The notes beneath the pieces were generated by a model that ran no database searches, was not told the DNA's origin, and worked only from the letters and a program-made list of their open reading frames with translations. The position numbers were made by a program, and so were the translations under genes. Positions 15,327 to 22,768 of a stretch of DNA of 37,587 bases are shown here, one piece after another (within the stretch, counting starts at the first letter, position 1; every line of letters begins with the position of its first letter). The stretch is from NCBI GenBank assembly GCA_030591685.1, contig JAUVAX010000023.1, positions 1-37,587 of the forward strand, read 5' to 3'. Source of the stretch: Pseudobdellovibrionaceae bacterium (GTDB lineage: Bacteria > Bdellovibrionota > Bdellovibrionia > Bdellovibrionales > UBA1609).

Positions 15327-16313
15327 TTAATTAGAGGTCCCTCGCTTAAGAACATGCCAAAATTTTGATTTCGATGAGAGTAAAAACTTAGTGCTCTTTG
15401 GGAGCTTGTTTTCGTAGGCCTCAAGAGTCCTCGTAAAACGGTAAAAACTAGGGTCTTGCCTCATAGCCTTGGCATATATATTTATAGCTAGGGCGTCGGC
15501 ATTACCCTTGATGGTTTGAACTTTACGGTAGGCCTTTGACTGTATCATGCGGAGGTCTTTTTGTGTTTTACCTTCAATTTTAGCTTTTTCACCTTTACCG
15601 TAGGAGCGAATGCGCTCGGCAATTCGCTCTCTCTCAGAGATCATTCGCCCGTAAACCTTTTTTTGAACACTGTTCTCGTAAGAGATCCTGCGGAGCTGAA
15701 CATCAATTAATTTTATTCCTAAAAGGAGTAGTTCTGCGCGAGCCTTCTCTACGATGAGTTGGCTGAGCTTTTCACGGCCAATTTTGATCCTCTCAATCTC
15801 TCCGGTGATTTCTTCTCGGTCAAAGTTTTGAGATTCTTCATGGGCTTTTTTAGCCGCCTCTTTGCGTGACTTAACGATGTCTAAAATATTATTACTATTA
15901 CGTACCGTCTCAACAAGGTTGTGGTTTGAGATAACGTCGCGAGTAATGCCGTCTAAAATAGCATCAAGCCTTGTTCGGGCCCCTCTTTCGTTTTGTACGG
16001 TTTGTATGAACTTTAAAGGGTCTACTATTTTCCAGCGGGCGGTGGTATCGACTTCGATGTATTTTTTATCTTTTGTAGGTATTTGGTTAGGTAGCCCGTC
16101 CCAGCTTAAAATCCTAAGGTCAATGCGTCGAACCTCTTGCACAAAAGGGGTTTTAAAATGTAAGCCGGCCGAGTTAACACTTTTAACAGGTTTACCAAAC
16201 TGAGTGATGACGACCTGTCGACCTTCAGGGACAACATAGCTGGCCGAAAAAAGTGAAATTAGCACTGCCGCAGAAACTAAAATAACAATCACATTTAAAT
16301 TATTAAACTTCAT
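15327..16313 (-). CDS. hflC: HflC, subunit of the FtsH-regulating membrane complex
   Basis: HflC and HflK form a large membrane complex that surrounds FtsH and controls its proteolysis. This 328-residue protein has one N-terminal transmembrane helix (about 8-25), then an SPFH/band-7 domain beginning VVPEGRQVVITQFGKPV, with GLHFKTPFVQEVRRIDLRI, and a long charged helix typical of the C-terminal coiled region. Length matches the family. Its start ATG overlaps the end of hflK by four bases (ATGA), so the two are co-translated. The order hflK-hflC is the standard one. The assignment rests on family pattern and pairing. Confidence 0.93.
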   Translation of the reverse strand: MKFNNLNVIVILVSAAVLISLFSASYVVPEGRQVVITQFGKPVKSVNSAGLHFKTPFVQEVRRIDLRILSWDGLPNQIPTKDKKYIEVDTTARWKIVDPLKFIQTVQNERGARTRLDAILDGITRDVISNHNLVETVRNSNNILDIVKSRKEAAKKAHEESQNFDREEITGEIERIKIGREKLSQLIVEKARAELLLLGIKLIDVQLRRISYENSVQKKVYGRMISERERIAERIRSYGKGEKAKIEGKTQKDLRMIQSKAYRKVQTIKGNADALAINIYAKAMRQDPSFYRFTRTLEAYENKLPKSTKFLLSSKSKFWHVLKRGTSN

Positions 16314-17314
16314 TCTTTAAGTCCTTTTGTTTGAGTGCCACCAAAAATGGGGAGAAGGCCTTTTATCTCAGGGTCCACAACGGTAATAGAGTCAAGACGG
16401 GTTAAGATTTTCTCCATAGACTCAATGTACATACGATCTCTAGTGATTTGTGGGGCTTTACGGTAAGACTTTAAAATAGACTTAAACCGGTCAGCGTCAC
16501 CCTTGGCGCGGTTGATTATTGCGGAGGCGTAACCCTCGGCCTCAGAAATTTCTTTTTCAGCCTTTCCCCGAGCCTCAGGGATGATTTTATTGTAATGCCT
16601 CTCGGCCCCGTTGATCACTTGCTCTTGCTCTTGTTTGGCCTCGTTAACTTCGTTAAAAGAGGGTTTAACAGAGTCAGGGGGGTTAACATCTTGGAGTTTG
16701 ATAGAAACAATCCTCACCCCCATGTCGTACTCGTTTAAAACCCCTTGAGTTAGCTGGGCGGCTTCGGCGGCAATTTCGCTCCGGCCAATGGTGAGCACAT
16801 CGTTAACAAGTCGGTCGCCAACAACACGCCTCATGATGGCCTCTGAAATATCACGAATGTTTTGAAGGGGGTTTCTGGTGCTAAATAGAAACTTTTGAGG
16901 TTCAGAGATTTGAAACTGTGTAATCCACTCAACATTGGCGACGTTTAAATCCCCAGTAAGCATCAGTGACTCAGTATCAAACCCTCGGTCACGATAAGAG
17001 GTGCGTTTGCCACGAACGCTGTCGGTCCTAAAGCCAAACTCTTCTTGCAAAATGAGTTTAGTTTTAACTTTAATGGCTCGGTCAATGCCGAGGGGCAATT
17101 TAAAGTGAAGCCCCGGAGAGGCGATGGTTTGAAATTTGCCGAACCTTATGACCACAGCCTCTTCGTCAGGTTGGACGGTGTAGTAAGAGGAGTACGCCAT
17201 CATGATAAGTAAAATAACACCAATCACGCTAAGTATTTTTTTAGGCTCTGAAAATAAGCTGTCAATAATTCGTTGAAGCTCTTCAGAGGGGTCTGGTTGT
17301 CTGTTGTATGCCAT
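16310..17314 (-). CDS. hflK: HflK, subunit of the FtsH-regulating membrane complex
   Basis: This is the first gene of the hflK-hflC pair, starting at ATG 17314 after AAGGGC. It has 334 residues, with a short cytoplasmic N-terminus that lacks the long Gly/Gln-rich part seen in E. coli. One transmembrane helix (about 27-47) is followed by the SPFH domain (YYTVQPDEEAVVIRFGKFQ, SPGLHFKLPLGIDRA) and an alanine/glutamate-rich helical region (EAKQEQEQVINGAERHYNKI). The complex acts at the inner membrane with the domain facing the periplasm. Together with FtsH it contributes to membrane-protein quality control. No FtsH gene is in this window. Confidence 0.93.
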   Translation of the reverse strand: MAYNRQPDPSEELQRIIDSLFSEPKKILSVIGVILLIMMAYSSYYTVQPDEEAVVIRFGKFQTIASPGLHFKLPLGIDRAIKVKTKLILQEEFGFRTDSVRGKRTSYRDRGFDTESLMLTGDLNVANVEWITQFQISEPQKFLFSTRNPLQNIRDISEAIMRRVVGDRLVNDVLTIGRSEIAAEAAQLTQGVLNEYDMGVRIVSIKLQDVNPPDSVKPSFNEVNEAKQEQEQVINGAERHYNKIIPEARGKAEKEISEAEGYASAIINRAKGDADRFKSILKSYRKAPQITRDRMYIESMEKILTRLDSITVVDPEIKGLLPIFGGTQTKGLKE

Positions 17315-17383
17315 AGAAAGCCCTTTTTTAATGGAGTAGTGACCCTATTTCTAACAGGCATAAAGGGCAACGGTTTTGGATCA

Positions 17384-17412
17384 TTGACTTACTGAGCAAA
17401 GCCCTTTATTTA
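17384..17412 (+). promoter_or_regulatory. possible promoter giving a leaderless J-domain mRNA
   Basis: TTGACT (17384-17389) and TATTTA (17407-17412) are 17 bp apart. Transcription would begin near 17419, two bases before the ATG at 17421, and no ribosome-binding site is visible before this start. Confidence 0.4.
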
Positions 17413-17420
17413 AACTAATT

Positions 17421-17756
17421 ATGGCATTTATACTACGAGCTCTAATTATAGGGTACTTGGCTTTTTTGGCAGTACGGTTGTTAAAGGTCCTTATTGCTAA
17501 GATTTCATTAATTCAGCCAGAAGGCCCTTCTGGTGACAGTCGAGGGGCGTCGTCGGGATCTCGTCATAGCGGACTTGATCCGTATCAAGTCTTATCTTTA
17601 AGTCGTCAAGCGAGCCCAGACGAAGTCAAAAAAGCCTACCGACATCTTTTAGCTAAGTATCACCCCGATAAAGTGAGCCACCTGGGTCAAGAGCTTCAAG
17701 AGTTGGCCCATAAAAAAACTCAAGACATTTCATGGGCCTATCGTCAGTTGAGTTAG
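17421..17756 (+). CDS. membrane-anchored J-domain protein
   Basis: A 111-residue protein with an N-terminal transmembrane helix (about residues 3-25), a short Ser/Gly-rich linker, and a C-terminal J domain (about 50-111) starting [20 protein letters not shown]. The signature HPD is present in [12 protein letters not shown] domains stimulate the ATPase of DnaK-type chaperones, so this should recruit a chaperone to the inner membrane, cytoplasmic side. It lacks the Gly/Phe and zinc-binding parts of full DnaJ. The layout resembles small TIM14/DjlA-like co-chaperones. It is divergent from hflK, which is also involved in membrane protein quality control; a link is only suggestive. Confidence 0.87.
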   Translation: MAFILRALIIGYLAFLAVRLLKVLIAKISLIQPEGPSGDSRGASSGSRHSGLDPYQVLSLSRQASPDEVKKAYRHLLAKYHPDKVSHLGQELQELAHKKTQDISWAYRQLS

Positions 17757-17936
17757 TTTTAAAAAACTTAATGGTGATAATTATGGGCATGGCCTTCACC
17801 TTGCGCCCCCGGTTAAGTATGGGGTTATCAGTTGGCGTTCAGCCTTTAGCGGTCTCAGTGTAGAATTCACCGAACGCTTGCCCGTAAAGGTGTGTGTTGC
17901 TAGGCTTATTTTTGGGCGCATTATAACGTTGAATGA

Positions 17937-18302
17937 ATGAGTTCAAAAGAGAGTCAATGTCAGGGGGGTTTTGTGGGTACAATAACGGGCTATCATGCCC
18001 ATGTTTATTTTGACGAAAAAACTATTGAGAAAGCCAGAGCCCTTTGTGAGCTTGTCACCTCTAAGTTTGACCTTGATATGGGTCGCGTTCATGAAAAAAA
18101 CGTAGGCCCTCACCCCATGTGGAGCTGCCAGTTAGCTTTTGATAAAAATAAATTTGGCCGAGTCATCCCCTGGCTGGCCATGAACAGAGACGGGCTCGTA
18201 GTTTTCACTCACCCTATTTCGGGTGATGAGCTTTCAGACCACGTAGAGCATGCTTTGTGGATGGGCGCTATTTTAGAGCTCAACGTAAACATTTTTAAGT
18301 AA
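17937..18302 (+). CDS. DOPA 4,5-dioxygenase family protein
   Basis: A small cytoplasmic protein of 121 residues. The sequence GYHAHVYFDEKTIEKARAL at residues 18-36, GRVHEKNVGPHPMWSCQLAF in the middle, and FTHPISGDELSDH near the end follow the DOPA 4,5-dioxygenase family. Conserved histidines in these segments are the expected metal ligands. In fungi and plants the family includes enzymes that open the ring of DOPA. Bacterial members are mostly uncharacterised and their substrate is unknown. The gene stands alone; the ATG at 17937 has no strong ribosome site but the family pattern starts close behind it. Confidence 0.85.
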   Translation: MSSKESQCQGGFVGTITGYHAHVYFDEKTIEKARALCELVTSKFDLDMGRVHEKNVGPHPMWSCQLAFDKNKFGRVIPWLAMNRDGLVVFTHPISGDELSDHVEHALWMGAILELNVNIFK

Positions 18303-18373
18303 AAATAGTATTATTTAAAATTTAACTTAGAGTAACCCTTAAATAAGGGCTTATGTTTTTAAAGCATCAGAGA

Positions 18374-18428
18374 GGGCTTTTTAAAAAAAAAGCCCCTTGA
18401 GTATTATTTTGTACATTCATGGGGCTTT
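18374..18428. terminator. overlapping terminators between convergent genes
   Basis: On the minus strand, GGGGCTTT/AAAGCCCC (18421-18428 with 18389-18396) forms an 8-bp stem with a 24-base loop followed by six more T, a classical intrinsic terminator for the SWIB gene. The same AAAGCCC arm can instead pair with GGGCTTTTT at 18374-18382 around an AAAA loop, which may serve the plus-strand gene. Confidence 0.75.
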
Positions 18429-18448
18429 AAATATTTTGATAATAAAAA

Positions 18449-18778
18449 TTAAGACTCTATGTTTGCGCCAACAACAGCGGCCATTTGCATCATGTTAATG
18501 GTGTCGCCTAATTTCATGGCCGTGAGGTCCGTTAATTTACCAGATTTGCTTGTAGATTTTGTGTTTTTAAACACAGCAAGTAGGGTTTCATCGGCCACAA
18601 TATATTTACCCGCATTTTCAGGCTTTCCGTTTTCGGTTTTGGTTTGTAGCTCCTTGGATTTAATATATTCCCAAAGTTTTTTTGTTATTTCTGTTCTTGG
18701 TAGCTCAGACTCACCCAACATGGTGGCTAAATCTTGTTTTAACTTAACGGGTTTTTTTAATCCCTTTTCCTCGGCCAT
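18449..18778 (-). CDS. SWIB-domain protein
   Basis: A 109-residue protein with a SWIB/MDM2-like fold: KPVKLKQDLATMLGESELPRTEITKKLWEYIK, then ADETLLAVF. In eukaryotes the domain is part of chromatin-remodelling complexes. In bacteria it is known in chlamydiae, where it is linked to DNA topology, and also occurs as a stand-alone protein elsewhere with unknown role. This copy keeps the N-terminal motif but its C-terminal tail (about 75-109, LTDLTAMKLGDTINMMQMAAVV) is not one I recognise. Start ATG 18778 follows AAAAGGAA. It is transcribed alone, with a good terminator. Function is unassigned. Confidence 0.87.
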   Translation of the reverse strand: MAEEKGLKKPVKLKQDLATMLGESELPRTEITKKLWEYIKSKELQTKTENGKPENAGKYIVADETLLAVFKNTKSTSKSGKLTDLTAMKLGDTINMMQMAAVVGANIES

Positions 18779-18819
18779 TTAAATTCCTTTTGTAAAATTC
18801 ATTGCGTAAAAAACACTAA

Positions 18820-18835
18820 CACCTCTTAAGGGGTG
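18820..18835. promoter_or_regulatory. near-perfect palindrome upstream of the SWIB gene
   Basis: CACCTCTTAAGGGGTG is palindromic except for one base pair. It lies about 42 bp upstream of the SWIB start and could be an operator. Confidence 0.3.
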
Positions 18836-18945
18836 CCGTCATTTATTTTTGTTAACCAAAAATAATAAACTAACCATATGATTTAACTAGACTTTTTAGG
18901 GTCTCATTTTATGGGCCGGCCAATTTAGTTTAAATAATAAGCAGT

Positions 18946-19371
18946 CTATTTAACATAAATCGTAATTTTTTTTGATTTAACGACCGGTGTGTGAGGGATG
19001 TGGTTGTTGTCACCGAGCAAAAGCTGAAGTGTGTGGGGGCCTTTGGGTAAATGCACCATGGCCTCTGTTTGCCCGCCTCCAAAATGAATATGTGTTTTAC
19101 TGCTAGGTATGGGTAGGTTTGTATTAACAAGCTTAGAGTCTATTAATAGGTGATGGTGCCCGGTGTTTGTTTTAACAACCCCCGCCGGAGCAACACCCAT
19201 GTTTTTGAGCCCAAACTGTACTTTAAAGTGTTCATTTACCTTTTGGCCCTCTGTGGGTGAGATAATGTATAAAACAGCCCCGGGGTCAGAGGTTGTTTTT
19301 TTAATATGGGGTTTGCCGGCCATGGCCGGTAGGCAGAAAAGAGCTAAAGTTATAGTTGAGATAAGTTTCAT
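18946..19371 (-). CDS. DUF4399 exported protein
   Basis: A 141-residue exported protein with an N-terminal signal peptide (about 1-18, cut after AMA). The mature part matches DUF4399: ISPTEGQKVNEHFKVQFGLK, NTGHHHLLID, and LPKGPHTLQLLLGDNNHIPH. The histidine-rich HHH and HIHF segments suggest metal binding but no role has been shown. The start ATG 19371 has only a weak G-rich site upstream. It is followed by the SWIB gene on the same strand at 167 bp, so it is probably a separate transcript. The family assignment is strong and the function unknown. Confidence 0.88.
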   Translation of the reverse strand: MKLISTITLALFCLPAMAGKPHIKKTTSDPGAVLYIISPTEGQKVNEHFKVQFGLKNMGVAPAGVVKTNTGHHHLLIDSKLVNTNLPIPSSKTHIHFGGGQTEAMVHLPKGPHTLQLLLGDNNHIPHTPVVKSKKITIYVK

Positions 19372-19624
19372 GGTGGGCCGCCTTTGTTTTGAGTTTTAGG
19401 ATTTAATTATATTTTTTAAGAACGCTTATTTAATCCTATTAAAAAACGGTGAGTCACTAAATCATGTGGCAATGTCATTTTAGGGGGCGCTGCACTACCA
19501 AAAAAGTGACGCTAAGGGGCCTTAAACACACTAGTTTTTGTAGCTCTTACATTAAAAAAAGGAGCGCTAAGTAAGACAAGGGCAAAATAACATGGCATGA
19601 AACTTTCATACCTAAAAAGCTGTT

Positions 19625-20047
19625 ATGAAAACACTTAAAAGACTTTTTTGCCTCAGGCTCGCATTTATATTTTTTATAACCTCGCTCAGTGCGGGGTACA
19701 GTTTTGGTGCGCCACCTGTTGTGGTCGAACTTAAATCGACTCAAGGGCATTTAAAATTCATTATTAAGGGTATTCGCGAGCAAGATCGACAATTTGAGAG
19801 CGCTCAGATAACATATGATCTCTATGTTAAGGACGAAGACCGACGCGTTAAAATCACCTCCGGAATTCTAGACGCCTCAGTAAAGGTCGATGGTATTACA
19901 GTGGACACCCAGTATTTAGTGCCTAAGCTCCTCTCAGAGGTTAGCGGCTCATCAAAAAGGGTTTATATTAAGTATAAACTCTCCCATAGAGACTCCTATG
20001 ATAATATCACTAACTACGACAGGCTTTACTCGGTGCTTGTGGAGTAA
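19625..20047 (+). CDS. small exported protein of unknown function
   Basis: I do not recognise this 140-residue protein. It has a basic N-terminus and signal peptide (MKTLKRLFCLRLAFIFFITSLSA) that ends near residue 28. The mature part looks like an all-beta domain (VVVELKSTQGHLKFIIKG, QITYDLYVKDEDRRVKI). There are no cysteines in it. The ATG has no obvious ribosome site. It stands alone. A small AT-rich hairpin (CGAATTA/TAATTCG, 20088-20104) follows, which could end transcription weakly. Confidence 0.6.
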   Translation: MKTLKRLFCLRLAFIFFITSLSAGYSFGAPPVVVELKSTQGHLKFIIKGIREQDRQFESAQITYDLYVKDEDRRVKITSGILDASVKVDGITVDTQYLVPKLLSEVSGSSKRVYIKYKLSHRDSYDNITNYDRLYSVLVE

Positions 20048-20284
20048 CCTTTTTTAAACATAAGTAGAAATATAAATTTAGGTGAAGCGAATTAAAATAA
20101 TTCGTAGTTTTAAGCTATGTATGCAGCCGGCTCACACGGGGTAGGTGAGGGGGTTAAAGAGGCTGAAGGGGGCAAAAACAGACCGTTTTAAGGGAGCCTA
20201 TCGTTATTTTTTAATAAATCGGCCATTGATCAAAATCTCACCGGCTGCTATGTTGCACAGCTGTACAAGCAGAGGGGAAAGAGC

Positions 20285-21658
20285 ATGTTCATAGAACTCG
20301 CCTTAGGCGCATTAGTTGTTTTATTAGTATTAAGTATGGTTCTTTTTTTGCGATCTCAAAAAGCACTAAGAGTCTTGCGTGAAGCTCAGCATTCGGAGCA
20401 ACTTTTTTTACAAACAGAAAACGCCCGACTCAAGCAAATCGAGCAAAGCCACTTAAGCGAGCTTGAGGTGTTAAATTCAAAGCTCTTGACCTGTGAAGGC
20501 GAGCGTCAGCAGCATCAGCAGGCCCGTATAGAGTTAAGCACTAAACTTGAGGCGGCCGAAAAAGTGATTCAGGCCGAACAGACTCTTCTTGAAAAGGCAC
20601 AGGATACCTTTAAAGCCTTAGCCTCAGAAGTGCTAGAGGGTAATAATAAAAACTTTTTACAATTAGCCGAGACGACTCTTGATAAACAATCGGTCATTCA
20701 AAAAGGGGAGCTTGAAAAACGACACCAAGCCATTGAGGAGCTAGTAAAACCCCTCACGACAAGTTTAAAGGGCTATACCGAGCACATGGGGGACCTTGAA
20801 AAGGCCCGCATTAAAACCCACGCCTACTTAGAGACTGAACTTAAAAAAGTATCAGAAGGCCATGAGGCCCTGTCTCAAACCACAAAGGCCCTTAAAGACG
20901 CTTTAAAAAAACCTCACGTTCGTGGCCGTTGGGGCGAGGTGCAGTTAAAAAACTGTATTGAATTAGCGGGCATGAGTGAGTTTGCCGATGTAAGCTTTCA
21001 AGACTCAAGCACAGTCAGTGATGGCAAGCAGTTGCGCCCTGATATGGTCGTGCGCATGCCGGGGAATAAAAAAGTCATCGTTGATTGTAAAACACCTATT
21101 GAGGCTTTTTTATCTTCGTTAGAGACCGCCACCGAAGAGCATCAGCAAGCGGAGATGGTTCGTCACGGCAAGCACGTTAAAAAGCATATTCAAGACTTGT
21201 CCTCAAAAGATTACGCCGCTGAGGTGAGGGGCTCTGCTGACTTTACCGTGATGTTTTTACCGAACGAGTCTTTTTTGTATGCGGCCCTAGAGACTCAACC
21301 AGATTTAATGGAGTATGCATTACAAAAAAAAATACTTATCGCAACACCGCCCACATTAATTGGTTTATTAAAAGTCATTCGTTACGGCTGGAACGAAGAG
21401 CAGCTGGCTGAAAACGCCCACCGTATTTCAGAGGCCGGCAAAGAGCTACATAAGCGTGTGATAGATTTTATGGAGTCTTTTGTAAATATTGGCAAGCACC
21501 TTAACCGTGCTCAAGAGGAGTACAGTAAGGGGCAAACAAGGCTTGAAAGCCGAGTGTTAGTGCAAACTAAAAAGCTTGAAAAGCTCGGTGCTAAAAGTAA
21601 AAAAGAGATCCCTCAAGAGCTCAGTGCCTCGCCCGAGCCACTGCTGCCTGAGGCCTAA
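20285..21658 (+). CDS. rmuC: RmuC family DNA recombination protein
   Basis: Family members limit inversions at short inverted repeats in E. coli, and the core fold is a restriction-endonuclease-like domain, so DNA cleavage is thought likely. This 457-residue protein starts with a transmembrane helix (about 3-22), then a coiled coil of about 100 residues. The core begins near residue 215 with RGRWGEVQLKNCIELAGM and continues LRPDMVVRMPGNKKVIVDCKTP, where Asp and Lys are the expected catalytic residues, and ADFTVMFLPNESFLYAAL. A charged C-terminal tail follows. The start ATG 20285 has AGAGGGG upstream. Length is typical. Confidence 0.93.
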   Translation: MFIELALGALVVLLVLSMVLFLRSQKALRVLREAQHSEQLFLQTENARLKQIEQSHLSELEVLNSKLLTCEGERQQHQQARIELSTKLEAAEKVIQAEQTLLEKAQDTFKALASEVLEGNNKNFLQLAETTLDKQSVIQKGELEKRHQAIEELVKPLTTSLKGYTEHMGDLEKARIKTHAYLETELKKVSEGHEALSQTTKALKDALKKPHVRGRWGEVQLKNCIELAGMSEFADVSFQDSSTVSDGKQLRPDMVVRMPGNKKVIVDCKTPIEAFLSSLETATEEHQQAEMVRHGKHVKKHIQDLSSKDYAAEVRGSADFTVMFLPNESFLYAALETQPDLMEYALQKKILIATPPTLIGLLKVIRYGWNEEQLAENAHRISEAGKELHKRVIDFMESFVNIGKHLNRAQEEYSKGQTRLESRVLVQTKKLEKLGAKSKKEIPQELSASPEPLLPEA

Positions 21659-21689
21659 CAGCTTGAATTATTTTTAAACTTAATTTTGA

Positions 21690-22655
21690 TTATCGTTTTG
21701 GTTTATAGCCAGGGGGCAAAAAGAGCCCTTCTTTTTTAAGCCCCTTGTAGGCTCGATGCACCATTTTAAAGATGTCATCACTTTTAACCCCGATAGGGTC
21801 GCCGCCCAGAGTTTTTTTAGTCATCCCAATGAGCGAAGCTTTTTTTCTTTTCGACCCTTTGTTTCTAAATTTAGCAAAAGGGTCGTAGCTACCTTTACTC
21901 TTGGCTGATGAATTAGGGGAGTACCCACCACCAGAAGAGTCTAAAGCTATTTTACTCACAGAAACTTTGTTTTTTATTTTACTAGCTAAATCACTAGCAT
22001 AATCTAATGCGGCCTGGGCATCAGCCTCAGACACCCCAAAGGCTTTAGACATCCCCTTGGCAGACCCCATTGAGCTTGCGGATACAGATTTACCACCGGG
22101 TAAACCCATGCTCCCATCGGCAGAGTTATAGGTAAACCCTTTATCTTTAAGGGCTTTAAGATTTGAATTAATATCATCCCTAAGCCCAGAAGCGGTCGTA
22201 GAGTTTGAGCCGCCGCTAAAGGTACCGTCACCTGAAAAATCGGGCATGGATATTGACCGGTCCGCCAAAGGAGCGCCAAGACCGCTGGCAAGGGCATCAT
22301 CTTCATCTGCAGAGTCTAAAGCCACAATGGCCTGTACCATAGAGAGCCCGCCCATGCCATAGAGGATGGCGGACATTACCGGCTGTGTTGTTGAAATGGC
22401 TGAGGCTTGTACAAAAAGCATAGCGCCCATGAGAACAGAACTCCCGGCCGCAACGGCTTTATTGTCACTATTCGACAGGGCTCCGGCCACCATCATCCCC
22501 ATTCCGGCACCGCCCATACCGCCAGCAGGAGGAGGATTTCCAGTAGGAGGATTTCCAGTAGGAGGATTTCCAGTAGCAGTATTTCCAGCAGTACTTATTA
22601 ACAAAGATAAAGTTAAGAGCGCGCCGGTTAAAATACGAGGGTATATTGAAGAAAT
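21690..22655 (-). CDS. exported protein of unknown function, probable ATT start
   Basis: An unrecognised protein of about 321 residues. The first conventional start in frame (TTG 22604) has no ribosome site and would lack a signal peptide. Upstream, AGGAG (22662-22666) lies 6 bases before ATT at 22655, and translation from there gives ISSIYPRILTGALLTLSLL, a convincing signal peptide. An in-frame TAG sits just upstream, and a TATAAT (22688-22693) is placed correctly for a short leader. After the signal come GNPPT repeats, then glycine-rich and hydrophobic stretches (MVAGALSNSDNKAVAAGSS, SVLMGAMLFVQASAI), acidic and Ser/Gly-rich parts, and a basic C-terminal domain ending DDIFKMVHRAYKGLKKEGLF. 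The function is unknown. An ATG-to-ATT mutation or sequencing error is possible. Confidence 0.6.
   Translation of the reverse strand: MSSIYPRILTGALLTLSLLISTAGNTATGNPPTGNPPTGNPPPAGGMGGAGMGMMVAGALSNSDNKAVAAGSSVLMGAMLFVQASAISTTQPVMSAILYGMGGLSMVQAIVALDSADEDDALASGLGAPLADRSISMPDFSGDGTFSGGSNSTTASGLRDDINSNLKALKDKGFTYNSADGSMGLPGGKSVSASSMGSAKGMSKAFGVSEADAQAALDYASDLASKIKNKVSVSKIALDSSGGGYSPNSSAKSKGSYDPFAKFRNKGSKRKKASLIGMTKKTLGGDPIGVKSDDIFKMVHRAYKGLKKEGLFLPPGYKPKR
22531..22590. repeat. 15-bp tandem repeat encoding GNPPT
   Basis: GGAGGATTTCCAGTA occurs three times without change (22531-22575) and once in degenerate form (22576-22590). It lies in the 5' coding part of the exported-protein gene and keeps the reading frame, encoding repeats of Gly-Asn-Pro-Pro-Thr. 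Copy number could vary by slippage. Confidence 0.9.
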
Positions 22656-22687
22656 AATAAACTCCTATTTTGCAGTGTTATTTTTTA

Positions 22688-22693
22688 ATTATA
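22688..22693 (-). promoter_or_regulatory. perfect -10 box upstream of the ATT-start gene
   Basis: On the minus strand this is TATAAT, preceded by TGG. A start of transcription near 22681 would leave a leader of about 25 bases carrying AGGAG, ending at the ATT codon. No good -35 element was found at the expected spacing. Confidence 0.5.
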
Positions 22694-22768
22694 CCAGCAA
22701 AGCACACAAATTGAGACGTAAAAAAAGGGGCAGTATCTCAAAATAAGACGTTGGGCTTTATAGGGCGC

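Noticed and set aside
15136-15330. 64-codon frame after the prepilin-like gene
   Set aside because: It starts at TTG without a ribosome site, has no recognisable protein pattern, and overlaps the nested inverted repeat and the end of hflC.
20100-20284. Possible 6S, SRP or RNase P RNA before rmuC
   Set aside because: None of the conserved sequence cores of these RNAs was found; only the distant inverted repeat remains as an observation.
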